Shown: positions 11,810 to 22,935, counted from the stretch's first letter. The stretch is DNA of 64,000 nt from Turritopsis dohrnii (GCA_027922465.2 BQMF02000167.1:434001-498000), one strand, 5' to 3'. Numbers and translations are program-made. The notes: generated from the letters alone by a model not told the origin.

Positions 11810-12230
11810 GTCAAAGTTGATGCTTTCATGTATATAAGTCGGCTTTGCTACTTATACCATTCAAAATATTTTGGCGATGGAGGGACGACGCACTCTCCTT
11901 CAAGCCAATCTAAGAAACCCTAACCCTAGTTTTAGTTGACCGCAGATGATCAAAGTTGATGCTTCAAAGAGCAAAAGTCAACTTTGCTACTAAAACATCT
12001 TCAAATAGTGGTAGACATGGTGAATTTACTTTGAGGTGTCCAATAAGCTTTCACGTCATTGCTCACACTAATCTTTGCTGACATGTGTACTTTTAACATG
12101 CATCTTGAAAACGAAGCTTGGTATGAAAGCGAGGCCGTGGTTGTCAATGGAGATAATCAAAGTTGATTGTTGAAATTGTAAATGTCAGTTTTGCTACTCA
12201 TGCTTTCCAAAATAGTGGTAGCCCGTCTTT
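11810..12230 (+). repeat. Three degenerate copies of a palindromic ATCAAAGTTGAT repeat
   Basis: Near 11812, 11948 and 12152 the sequence shows TCAAAGTTGAT, then after 20-35 bases its near-complement (GTCAACTTTGCTACT, GTCAGTTTTGCTACT or a decayed form), followed by a shared tail like CAAAATAGTGGTAG. The third copy runs directly into the hairpin array. They may be subterminal repeats of the recombinase element. Confidence 0.55.
11916..11929 (+). repeat. Double telomere-type repeat (CCCTAA)
   Basis: The bases read AACCCTAACCCTAG, which is two units of the common animal telomere repeat. It is short enough to arise by chance, but it lies inside the element whose recombinase carries a telobox-like Myb domain. 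Confidence 0.5.
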
Positions 12231-14300
12231 TTCTGTGGAAGCCCGTGGAAGCCCGTGGGAAGCCCGTCCTTTTTATAAGGATTTGACCGGAAGCCCAGAA
12301 GCCCGTCCTTTTTGCACACCAACTAATATCTGTCGCAGCCTGGATTCTTGTTAAAAGTAGATGCACAGGCTATGTTCAGTTTTATAAATGCTGTGAAAAG
12401 GACGGGCTTTTGGGCTTCTGGTCAAACCCTTATGAAAAGGACGGGCTTCCCACGGGCTTCCCACGGGCTTCCATTCAAAAAGACGGGCTTCCACATTACA
12501 CGCCTATTTGCCAATCTCCGCTCCACATTATGTCAATTTTGAAGTGTTCATGTAACATCCGCACCAATAATGATTCCAATTAAACTGTCTAAGTAAACGG
12601 GACCGGTTATAACCAAAACGAGGTTCAGATTCAAAACGAGGTTATCGTTGCTAGGCGCTTTTATAATCAAAGACATGTGCAAAATTAAAGTCAAGGTGTT
12701 AGATGATATAGAGTCAACATAACCTTTGCCAAATGCACCTTATAACAGAAGCCCGTGGAAGCCCGTGGAAGCCCGTGGGAAGCCCGTCTTTTTTATAAGA
12801 GTTTGACCAGAAGCCCAGAAGCCCGTCTTTTTTGCACACAAACTAATATCTGTCGCAGCCTGGATTCTTGTTAAAAGTAGATGCACAGGCTATGTTTAGT
12901 TTTATAAATGCTGTGAAAAGGACGGGCTTCTGGGCTTCTGGTCAAACCCTTATGAAAAGGACGGGCTTCCCACGGGCTTCCATTCAAAAAGACGGGCTTC
13001 CACATTACACGCCTATTTGCCAATCTCCGCTCCACATTATGTCAATTTTGAAGTGTTCATGTAACATCCGCACCAATAATGATTCCAATTAAACTGTCTA
13101 AGTAAACGGGACCGGTTATAACCAAAACGAGGTTCAGATTCAAAACGAGGTTATCGTTGCTAGGCGCTTTTATAATCAAAGACATGTGCAAAATTAAAGT
13201 CAAGGTGTTAGATGATATAGAGTCAACATAACCTTTGCCAAATGCACCTTAAAACAGAAGCCCGTGGAAGCCCGTGGAAGCCCGTGGGAAGCCCGTCTTT
13301 TTTATAAGAGTTTGACCAGAAGCCCAGAAGCCCGTCTTTTTTGCACACAAACTAATATCTGTCGCAGCCTGGATTCTTGTTAAAAGTAGATGCACAGGCT
13401 ATGTTCAGTTTTATAAATGCTGTGAAAAGGACGGGCTTTTGGGCTTCTGGTCAAACCCTTATGAAAAGGACGGGCTTCCCACGCGCTTCCCACGGGCTTC
13501 CATTCAAAAAGACGGGCTTCCACATAATAAGCCAATGTGTTGATTTCTACGCTGCACTTAGTCAATTTGAACGTCCTCTAATGGCATGCGCAGCAATGGT
13601 AACGTCACTTTGCAATCCAAAGAGACGTGACCGACATGTAACGAAAGAGAGGCTCGTTTTCAGAACGAGGCAAGCGTTGCTAATGGTTTCTTGACAACAC
13701 AAACTTCGAAACTGAATGTCAAGTTGACTCAAGACATAGAGCTAACAAAAGCTTTTTAAAATATAACGATTGGAATGGAAGCCCGCGGAAGCCTGTGGAA
13801 GCCCGTGGGAAGCCCGTCCTTTTTACAAGAGTTTGACCAGAAGCCCAGAAGCCCGTCCTTTTTTGAAAAAATAAAAATATCGATCACAGCCTGGACACAA
13901 CATTGAAGTGGAAACAGGCTGCAACTAAATTAGAAATTCTGTCAAAAGGACGGGCTTCTGGGCTTCCAGTGAAAACCTTCATAAAACCACGGGCTTCTCA
14001 CGGGCTTCCCACGGGCTTCCATTCAATAAGACGGGCTTCCACATAATATGCCAATGTGTTGATTTTTGCGCTATACTTAGTCAATATGAACGTCCTCTAA
14101 TGACATGTGCCGCAATGATAACGTCACACTGCAATCCAAAGAGACGTGACCGACATTTAACGAAAGAGAGGCTCGTTTTCAGAACGAGGAAAGCGTTGCT
14201 AATGGTTTCTTGACAACACAAACTCCGAAAGTGAATGTCAAGTTGAGCCATGAGGTAGAGTTAACATAGCCTTTCTAAAATATAACCATTGTAAAGTAAC
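12152..14300. repeat. Four tandem ~515-bp units, each with a long hairpin of AAGCCCGTGG repeats
   Basis: Each unit has a left arm of repeated GGAAGCCCGT words (about 12212-12315, 12750-12838, 13257-13345, 13775-13863) and a complementary right arm (about 12398-12492, 12917-13001, 13426-13520, 13944-14042). The spacer between the arms is about 80 bp. Arms are 80-100 bp and nearly perfect. The between-hairpin segments of units 1 and 2 match each other, and those of units 3 and 4 match each other, so the array grew in at least two steps. Short open frames across it are by-products of the repeat. No protein gene is supported. Confidence 0.85.
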
Positions 14301-14473
14301 CCTTAAAATTAAAACTGTCTTTTCCATTTCATTGCTAAGCCATACCTAAAATCCCAAATTTAATATATCATAATTTAAAACTGCTCTTTTAATACAAAAT
14401 CTTTCAGCTCACACGTTTTCGTTAACTTATATTTGAATCAAATTATTGCACGTAGGGAACATTGCAAAATCGA

Positions 14474-16221
14474 CTAACTTACTCTCAACTCAGCAAAACG
14501 TGTTATATCATCTAAAAACGTGTTCCATATTAATAGTATCTCAGGAGGAACATCGCTATCCCAGTCACTTTTATCCTTGCAAAGAAGTTGAAAAATGGCT
14601 TTAACGCGCGCAGTGATGGGCGAAATAAAACCAAGAGGATCAAAAAAGGTGGCAGCAACCTTTAATACATTGCGCTTAGTTGTAGGTAAAGATCTTGCTA
14701 ATCCAATAATCTCACCGAAACGAAAAACAAATTCATCAGAGTCTAAATCCCACTCTATTCCCAAAACCTTCTTAAAACGTAAATCTTCTGACATCTGCTC
14801 CTTTTCATTAAAAAACGCTTGCAATTCTTTTGAATTGCTAGCCCATTTCCAAAACAAAAATCCACCCGACTTCAAAATTGACGAGCAATTTTCATAAAAA
14901 TCTTTAGCCTCGGCAATATCAGAGCAGCCTGAAGAACAATCGTCAACATAAAGATCATCTAAAAACTTTTCTACAAGGGAGCCATATGTTGCTTTAAACT
15001 TTTGAAGATTATGACGCACTGTAGCATTTAAGATAAAAGGAGAACTGGTAAGGCCAAAAACAAGACGTAAAAATCTGTAAATGACAAGAGGAGATAAAGA
15101 ATCAAAAGGATTCTCATACCAAAGAAAACGTAAAAAATCACGATGTTTTTGGTCAATTTCGATCTGAAGAAAAGATTGTTTAATGTCAGATAAGATAGCA
15201 ATAGGATTTAACCGAAAACGCAAAAGAATGTCAAAGATTTTAGCAATAAGATTAGGACCAGGATACAAACAATCATTCAAGGATGGACCTTCAACCTTAC
15301 AAGAGGCATCAAATACAACTCTCAGCTTAGTGGTTTCCCGATTCTCCTTAACAACACCCCTATGGGGCAGATAATGAACATCACCTTCATTTATCTCATT
15401 ACCAGGTACTCTTTCAATTATACCGTCTTCTTCGTAATCCTTAAACACTTTAACATACCTCTCAATAGAATTTTCCTTCAACAACCTACTGTGCATGTTA
15501 TTCAACGTTTTCTTACTCACATAAAAATTATCTGCGAGAGGAGGATGGTCAGGTCGAAAAGTCAGCTTCGTCACATATCTCTCGCCATTAAAGCAAATAT
15601 TCTTTTCAAACTGATGTTTCACACAATCCTCAGATACCTGAATACTTTCGATTTTCCAAAACCTTTCTAAATCTTCCCTCAAGTCATCGATTACAGGGGC
15701 ACTACAACGCTGGACGTCACATCTCATCACATGGGCTACATTGGCCGAAGTTGAAGAATCCGAAAAAATCTTTCCACTAAGAACCCAACCAAAATGAGTT
15801 TCGTTCGCTGTAGGCCCTCCAGGAGTTCTGAAAAATTTGCCAGTAAAAAAATTATGGTAGTAATCTACTCCTACTAAAATGTCAACATCTAAATCACAAC
15901 AAGAATTGTTAGAATCTGCAAGTTTCAAAGACCGCAATGAAGGATAGCTGTCAAGGGCGGAAGAGATATTCTGATTAGTCAAAGGATCACACAGATGTGG
16001 AAAAAAATTACTTCGAGGCAAAAGGATTTTTCAAAATCAACTTGTACAAAAACCTGAACAACATCAAGAGTTTGGGCAACTTTCTCAGATTTTCCAAAGG
16101 GTTTAACGAGAATTCTCTCCTGGCGAATAGTTAAGGTCAAGTTTCTGACGTAATTTCTCAGAAATATAAGACCTTTGAGATCCACTATCAAGAAGTAGTC
16201 TAGCATTGAAAAGAGATCCAC
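14474..16221 (-). pseudogene. BEL/Pao pol, 5' half: protease and reverse transcriptase (broken)
   Basis: Aspartic protease residues (LLLDSGSQRSYIS) lie around 16150-16190 in a different frame from gag. A frameshift near 16020-16070 separates them from the long RT frame (16021-14474). RT landmarks are DILVGVDYYHNF, FGWVLSG, LRVVFDASCK, SDIKQSFLQI and the active-site FLDDLYVDDC. The frame ends at a TAA created where the 5.6 kb insertion begins. Confidence 0.85.
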
Positions 16222-17208
16222 TCAGACAAGAGGAAACCTTAGAAGAAACAGTCTGCAATAGAATTCCGTTTTTTGTGCCAGCATGGTTACAAGAAGAAGA
16301 AGATGTAAGTTTTCAGTTTCATTTTTCACACTTTTTTCAGTACCTGAAGGCTTTGGGCAAATAGAGATGTGATGTTTATTTCCACACTTATGACAAACAA
16401 AAGAAGATCTACACTTGCTCGCAATATGACCTCCACCCAAACAATCAAAACATTTTTTAAACCTCTCAAGAATGGCCTTACGAGCGTTGACGTCAGTGAT
16501 ACGATCACAACGAGAAGACGAATGATTTTTTTGACAATAAACACACTTAGGTCTCGCTGACTCACCTCCAACATGCAAACTACCAGCTGACGTCACTGTT
16601 TGTTCCCTATGCTCTCTCACTTCTCCTCCACGACTGTTCGAAAAAGACAAACAATTTTCCTTAGACTTCAACTCCGAAGCCAAAAGCTCCATAAATCTCT
16701 CCAAATTCCAAGTATCGCCACCAAAACCTCTAGAAATAGTGACGAGCATCTCCTCAGGAAGCTTATCCTTCAAAAGGGAGATCAACAAACATCCGCATGT
16801 CTTCGTTTCTACATCCAATGAAGCAAGATTTCTCAAACACGTCTCAACATCATTGTGCAACTTCCTCAAACCCTCTACATTTTCAATAGTTTTTACTTTC
16901 TTACTCTTAATGAGTTTGCCCATATGTGCCGAAATTAACACCTGGGGGTTGCCAAACCTATTCCTCAATAATTTGATTGCTTGATGATAATTCTCAGATG
17001 ACAAGGTCAGCCCTTTGACACATGACAAAGCCTTACCAGAAAGAAAACGTAATAGATAGTTAAACTTATCGACATCAGGGACGCGATCATTACAATTCAC
17101 AGAAAGATTAAACCTATCCCAAAAACCTTGCCACTCCAAGGGTTCACCTGAAAAAGTAGAAATCTCTAACTTAGGGAGTTTGCACTTAACTAAATTTTTT
17201 TCGAGCAA
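16222..17208 (-). pseudogene. BEL/Pao gag, 5'-truncated: DUF1759-like domain and zinc knuckles
   Basis: The frame opens inside the capsid-like DUF1759 region (LPKLEISTFSGEPLEWQGFW, then FNYLLRFLSG and NYHQAIKLLRNRFGNP). Two CCHC-like knuckles follow (CVYCQKNHSSSRC and CFDCLGGGHIASKCRSSFVC, the latter overlapping a third Cys cluster). The usual N-terminal ~150 residues are missing, so the copy is truncated near 17210. A frameshift near 16290 separates it from the protease. Confidence 0.8.
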
Positions 17209-17214
17209 TCAAAA

Positions 17215-18639
17215 TGTTTAAAAACCGATAGGTAAAAAAAGAGTATCATGAAACAAAATATATTTTTTTGCTATTCTTTTAATAATTACGTGCTTCAGAT
17301 CGAACGTTTTTTTATTCAATTTATTCATTTAGCACGTGCCTTTTTTTCTCTCCTCCCGTGTGAACCTTTTAAGAAGAGAAACAATTTTCCCCCTGTTTGA
17401 TAGCACCCATGTTAGAGCGCGTAACTTTTTTAAAACAAAAGGTAATAAAAATTTGAAGTTTTTTCTTCCTACGTTTTGAGTGTATTGTTGTACTGATCAA
17501 CGATTGGTTTTAAAAAATAAATTAGTAACACATCATGAAAAACCTGAAAAATAGTTAATGTAACACTGATGTAACACTGACTGCTCACCAGAGGTTGTGA
17601 CTTCGAATCTTTTCCAAGTTGTATGAGCCGTTTATAAGAAAATTTAACGTTTATTGATACAGTGATACAGAGCAGGTAGACATGGGCGGCGAGCGACGCC
17701 GCCTTGGCGGCTAGTCAATTAATAAATGTTTGTTGGTTGGATTTTTGAATATATCTGACATACGATTTGCATTCTTATACTGACGTCATCACTTTATCAG
17801 CGGAAAGGAGAGTTATTCTGGTCGACATTATAGTAATCAAACGTTCCAAATATAACTTTCTTTAATTCGAAAATACACAGTTTATATCAGCTTCTAAAGG
17901 ACTGTCGAATATTGTTCGAATGTTCGAGCTGTTGAGTGTCTCAGTAGGAGAGCATCGAAAGAGCGATCAGTGTACGAGTTTTGTGGTTTCACCGTGAATT
18001 GCGCAAGTTATCTATAGAAAGTCTAAAATCTATAGTTATCTGTATTAACATAAAATGAACCTGATTTAACGATTAAATTTAACGGTTTAGTTTGCTGAAG
18101 ATTGTCTGCGATTCAGGCATGAAATTTTGAGTACAAACAAAACAACCGTTGTTTTTTCTTATACGAATACATAAAAAGAACCTGATCAAGAAATATATGA
18201 CTGTCCAGAGTTTTTTGAATCTAGTAGCAAAACATCATCCCATATTAATCAGTGCACTCAATGGTGCACTCAACACAAGGCTTTATAAAGTTTGTATAGA
18301 AAATGGAAGCTGTCCATGCAATACGAATGGTTACTTTGATGACTTTTTTTATTCAACGATTAACACGACAACTTCATAAGCCTTGTAAAATTTGTTTAGG
18401 TCAGTGAGGATCAGCATGAGGCCTTGCATCGTTCTTACAAACGCTTATAATCGAGTTTAGCAAGTTAAATGATACAAATCATTATTTCCAGTTTTATCAA
18501 GTCTGCTTTTAAATACAAACTGTTACAGTAATGTTTTCTTGAAAGTTTTAGTTGGGTTTGTCTCATTCCATATGACTCGATTATTAACAGAAGGAAATAT
18601 TCGTTGATGTTAATCAGTAATAAGAATGACGTTCGAAAT
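17215..18639. other. Intergenic stretch without a recognisable gene
   Basis: AT-rich, with short open frames only. The one notable item is the G+C-rich hairpin near 17.69 kb, listed separately. I see nothing else. Confidence 0.6.
17670..17714 (+). repeat. GC-rich hairpin repeat, copy 1 (possible Helitron-type 3' end)
   Basis: It contains GGCGAGCGACGCCGCC followed by TTGGCGGCTAG and then T, in otherwise AT-rich DNA. The arms GCCGCC and GGCGGC can pair. Related copies lie at 43664-43717 (plus) and 58270-58316 (minus), and all share a preceding CATGGG or TATGGG. A hairpin ending in CTAG before T is reminiscent of Helitron 3' ends, but the hairpin sits closer to the end than usual. No rolling-circle protein was seen. 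Confidence 0.5.
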
Positions 18640-18972
18640 CAATTACCATAAACCAATATACAATCATTGGATAAATCAATTACCATAAACCAATATACAA
18701 TCATTGGATAAATCAATTACCATAAACCAATATACAATCATTGGATAAATCAATTTCCATAAACCAATATACAATCATTGGATAAATCAATTTCCATAAA
18801 CCAATATACAATCATTGGATAAATCAATTTCCATAAACCAATATACAATCATTGGATAAATCAATTTCCATAAACCAATATACAATCATTGGATAAATCA
18901 ATTTCCATAAACCAATATACAATCATTGGATAAATCAATTTCCATAAACCAATATACAATCATTGGATAAAT
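18640..18972. repeat. Minisatellite, nine copies of a 37-bp unit
   Basis: Nine head-to-tail copies of CAATTTCCATAAACC...ATTGGATAAAT are almost identical; the first three differ from the rest by A for T at one base. The unit contains the inverted pair CCAAT and ATTGG. It lies about 240 bp upstream of the TATA box of the secreted Cys-rich gene. Confidence 0.95.
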
Positions 18973-19209
18973 ATGTTTTTTTCCTATCTGCTATAGCATG
19001 AAATATGTGATGATAGACTTAGTAACAAATATTTAATTAAACGGAAAGTGTTAATTGTATTTTAATTCATAACAGTATTGGACATGAATTTCGGACATGA
19101 GTTGAGTCAGGGTTTTCCTTATTACGTTTGATAGCGAAACAGGAACAAGTGGCGATTATTATCGAAACTGGGGTATCTGGCTCCCTGCAGACAGTCATGT
19201 CTGCTAGCA

Positions 19210-19216
19210 TATAAAA
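19210..19216 (+). promoter_or_regulatory. TATA box of the secreted Cys-rich gene
   Basis: TATAAAA lies about 70 bp before the chosen start codon, a sensible distance for a core promoter with a short leader. Confidence 0.55.
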
Positions 19217-19287
19217 ACGCAATACGAGCTGAAAAATCAATTGAACCAGGGCAATCAGGATTGAATCAATCAGGATTGAACATCAAG

Positions 19288-20203
19288 ATGGATTTCTTTG
19301 TTGTATTGATGATTTGCTGTTTGCTTGGGTCGACCTATGAAAACTTTGTTGAAGATTTGATTGAGGATTATGTGGAAAGAAAATTAGAAAACCATGAAGA
19401 TTCTTTGATTCCACCAACTCCAAATCCAAATCTTCGAATGTGTCATGGAGCAGGCGTGGATTGTGAACATTGTGGTGACTGCTCTCCTGGAGGGTGGTGC
19501 ATTCGTAATCATGGCTCAAAGCCGAAATGTTTGTGCATGACAGCATTTACGTAAATAAATGTCATTACACCCATTTTGTAAGGTAAATTAGAATTTTTCT
19601 TATCCAAATTTACATATTTATTTTTTGACATCACAACCTTCCCATCAATTAATGACACAAATACTTAGGAATCCAACTTGCATTGCACCAATAACAACAA
19701 CAACAACAACAACAACAACAACCTGGTCTCCTCATTATTGTCATCGCTTGTGTGGAAGGTGGGAAGGCACGTGTGATACATCAATCGGAATGTGCAAATG
19801 TTGTCGGGGATGGGCTGGCCCAAATAAAGTATACAACGCGACAATGGATAGATATTATGCTCCGTTCTGTAATCAGGAATGTCCGTATCTTGGTCCTGGA
19901 GTGAGGTACGTCACATATTTTTTAATATCATTTCCTTCCCTGAAAAATTTCAACGGAGTGTTCACAGCAAATCTTTACAACAATTCCAACGAAAATATTC
20001 GTTATAGAAACGATAATTGCGACAAGATAAAGTGCGACAAGAGGTGTGAAAAATCAGAAGGTAAGTGCTTGCCAAACGGTCGTTGCTTGTGTTGTTTGGG
20101 ATGGACCGGACCGGGGGCAACGTACGGAAGTGGCATACATCATAAAAGAATTGTAGCGGATTATTGCGATGTATATTGTCCATACACGCTTAGTAGAATG
20201 TAA
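19288..20203 (+). CDS. Secreted Cys-rich protein with one EGF-like and two related Cys modules, three exons
   Basis: Exons 19288-19550, 19669-19905 and 20008-20203 join in phase at GT-AG borders to give 231 residues. It starts MDFFVVLMICCLLGSTYE, a clear signal peptide; an ATG 27 bp earlier would bury this, so the later one is chosen. Order: an acidic segment, an EGF-like module (CHGAGVDC...CLCMTAFTNPTC, whose last Cys comes from exon 2), a poly-Thr linker coded by an ACA microsatellite, then two related modules (YCHRLCGRWEGTC...CKCCRGWAGP and KCDKRCEKSEGKC...CLCCLGWTGP), each ending in PYCxxxCPY-like pairs. The first intron boundary falls just before a stop, so the frame would end early without splicing. 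It is probably secreted or bound to extracellular matrix. The exact family is not recognised. Confidence 0.75.
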
Positions 20204-21190
20204 AGTGATTTTGTTTATAGCTTCAATTTAAATGAAATATTCCGAATCAGAAAACACGTCCACAAGTTATCAAAGATTTTCATGACAGCATTTACTAGCT
20301 TATCCCTACATTCATGAAACTTCATTTCACGTCATCCTAAACTAGTTATGGTCATATGTGATGATTGTACAATGTTTTGATATCCTCCTCGCTTAATTCT
20401 TCTTTTAGAGACGACAGGTGCATCAATTCAAACTACATAGAGAAGCGCCGCGCAGAGGGACATAAAATCGACGTCACTAAATAAAATCGACGTCACTAAA
20501 TAAAATTGATGTCACTAACTAAAATTCAATATACTCCCACAAGTCGAACCAGCTATGAAATGAACAAAATAGCTTTATAGACAGTAATTATCTTTTAGCA
20601 AATTCAATATCTTCTTATCCAGAATAATTAACAGCTCTTTGTATGTTTCAAAAAGTTCGTTTGGTCAATTGTGAACTTTTCTTTCTACGTGTATGCATGG
20701 AGGTAGAAAAGTTTTTTTGGTGTATGCAAGTTTTGTATATTTGTTGCTGAATAAATTTCATCTTTGCATGAAATCTTTGTCTTTGCATTCCGTTTTCTAC
20801 AGTTTTAATACTATGATCATATAAGGTGATCAATCTTTTCAATCATTTGTAGTTATACAGCCATGCAGTATGAGTAACTAAATTGCCGATTGTTCTTTCC
20901 AATACTATTAATGAAACCATGAAACACAGCCAAAAGACAATAGTTCAAAAAGCTTTTAAACATCTCAACACTACCTAAATTTTATCTTTGTATGAACTCT
21001 TTGTTTTTGTACTTTCAACAAATTCAAAAATTTACGAGCTTATGATAAGCTGAATTTTTTTTACCGAAACTACCTTAAACCAGAAGTTTTCAACCAGGCA
21101 TTTGTTGAAAGTTGTGCAGGAATCGTGCATATTTGTGCTTGTGTAGTCCTCCAGAATCTTCATGAAGTGCATCTTGCAATAAATCTAACA
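20204..21190. other. Intergenic; short tandem repeat, no gene seen
   Basis: No gene is supported here. At 20462-20520 three copies of a ~19-bp unit (AAAATCGACGTCACTAAAT with small changes) lie in tandem. Confidence 0.6.
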
Positions 21191-21194
21191 TTAT

Positions 21195-22935
21195 GTACAG
21201 TGTACTCTCGATATAACTATATAATATTTTCAGCTGAAGAGCCAAATGTAAATTTTGGAGATTGAAGTTTTTTTTATAAGAATTCTTTTTATAAGAATCA
21301 CAAGGCTCAAATTTGCAAAATTTTAAGAATCTTTTAAGAATAATGCTGAGCCTCAAAAATTTTAATCAATTTTTTTCTTCAGTTAGAGTTTTTCAACTTT
21401 CCGTTTTTTTATCAACAGTGTAAATCAGGCATAACCATTTTCGAGCTTTCGATGATATTATCCTAAAAGAAACAAACTTATTAACGTTTTGTTAAAATAA
21501 TTAGTCCCTTCTTCTTTTTCGCACGTTTGAGACTACTTCAAGGGAAAATATACATATTTTGACCATTAATTAAAAAAAAAATTTCTTGCTCTTCTTTTAA
21601 AATTTAAGAATCACGAGGCTCATTTCGATTTATGTAATTCTTATAAAAAAAAACAAACTGTGTATACCATTACTATTATTATTATTATTATTAAATGAAA
21701 AAAGTTCGTTATATCGAGAGTTCGTTTATATCGAAAGGAAAATTTTTGCTTAATTTGTTAACAATTCGTAAAATCAGCTAGATCGAGGCTTTTGGATAGT
21801 GAGGTCGCTTTTCCTTAATGATCCCGTTGACAGGGATATTGTTCGAGCACGCATTTTTGAACCATAAAAAACCAACTTCATCAAAATCTTTATTGTCACT
21901 CTTCTTCATGTTTTTTCGGTTTAAATTTACTTGACCTGATTTGTAAGCTTCTGTGATTTTTCTCTTGTTTGCTACTGTATTTTCTTTGCGCCATATTCTT
22001 TTGCAATGTACTTTTTGCCCTCAGCAATTTTCTGCAGGGCTTTTTACTTATCCGTTATGGAGATGATTGGCCCTTTCATCTTGATTTAATCATCGTATGA
22101 TGTTTATGTGACAGGATTCAAACACTACATAATTACGGTCAAAACACTTATAAAAGTATTTGAACAAATGAGGCTAAGCCTGACCTTACCCTGCACTAAC
22201 CCAGACACATGTCACAAGGTTTACACCGTAAAGTTTAATGTTTGAATCTTGTCCCATAAACTGTATGTATACACTTCACCTTCTTAAATTATTATAGATT
22301 GCCTTACAGGATTGTAGCTTTGCTTATGTTTAGATTCAAGTGGTGCGATCCGAATCGTTCGATTTCAATGACATTTTATACGTTTATTGATTGATTGATT
22401 GATTGACATATTTTTAGTTAAGAAACATTACAAGTTTGTAGTAACTGTATAAATTTTCAGTTACGTATATTTTTTGTCACAGTTAGAGATATATTCTGAA
22501 TCATAAAATGCAATCTGCACGATGCAATAATTGTTTTTGTTTATTACTTTGAGTTCGTTATATCGAGTTTTTTTGGGTTTGAGGGACGAAAAAGTTGGTT
22601 TGTTGAATTGAGAGTTCGCTATATCGGGGGTTCGTTATATAGAAAGGATTTATAAGAGTTTCTTAAGGCAAAATCCAAGGGGAATGGTCATTGGTTCGTT
22701 ATATCGACAATCCCGGACAAAAATTGTGGCAAAACTTGTAGTAGCAACTGCAATTCGCCCCCCTCCCCCAACATCAATGTTGTACAGGCGTTGTGGCTGC
22801 CTTGTAAGTATAGCACAACATTGATTTGTGGGGGGAGGGCCAATTTACATTTCTTTTTCCATTTTGCCACTTATTTTTGTCCAAGATTGGAGATGTTCGC
22901 TATATCGGGGTTCGTTATAAGGAGAGTCCATATGT
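21195..22935. mobile_element. Decayed inverted-repeat element with repeated TTCGTTATATCG words (Tc1/pogo-like guess)
   Basis: The left end reads ACTCTCGATATAAC and the right end reads GTTCGTTATAAGGAGAGT, a degenerate inverted pair next to TA. Between them GTTCGTTATATCGA or GTTCGCTATATCGG recurs at about 21705, 22555, 22612, 22630, 22695 and 22895. Such words are typical of the ends of some Tc1/mariner-pogo elements in invertebrates. No transposase frame survives. Limits are approximate. Confidence 0.45.
22745..22850. repeat. Imperfect inverted repeat with C-run and G-run arms
   Basis: CCCCCAACATCAATGTTGT on the left and ACAACATTGATTTGTGGGG on the right can fold into a hairpin with a loop of about 45 bases. 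It lies inside the decayed TTCGTTATATCG-repeat element. Confidence 0.6.

Larger units (their letters stand above)
8836..14474 (+). mobile_element. Tyrosine-recombinase (Crypton-like) element with TRF-like Myb, inserted in BEL/Pao pol
   Basis: Limits are set only by where the retrotransposon pol frame breaks off and resumes, so each may be wrong by some tens of bases. Inside are a 620-aa recombinase gene on plus, a small three-exon gene on minus that converges on it, degenerate palindromic repeats, a double telomere-type repeat and four ~0.5 kb tandem hairpin units. No clear terminal inverted repeats were found, as expected for Crypton-like elements. The hairpin array could instead be a separate, earlier or later, insertion. 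No target-site duplication could be defined. Confidence 0.55.
6875..17210 (-). mobile_element. Decayed BEL/Pao LTR retrotransposon, split by a later insertion
   Basis: Read on the minus strand, the order is gag (DUF1759-like plus zinc knuckles), aspartic protease, reverse transcriptase, then RNase H-like region, integrase, polypurine tract and the start of an LTR. The reading frame stops matching at about 14474 and resumes at about 8835, so some 5.6 kb has been inserted into pol. The 5' part of gag and the 5' LTR are not found, so the copy is 5'-truncated near 17210. Several frameshifts and stops show it is inactive. Confidence 0.85.

Noticed and set aside
12348..13694. Three similar open frames starting MLKVDAQAMFSFINAV
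   Set aside because: They follow the 515-bp repeat period and read through hairpin arms; the coding look comes from the repeat, not from selection.
18640..18972. CRISPR-like array
   Set aside because: The units are directly adjacent with no unique spacers, and the genome is animal; it is a minisatellite.
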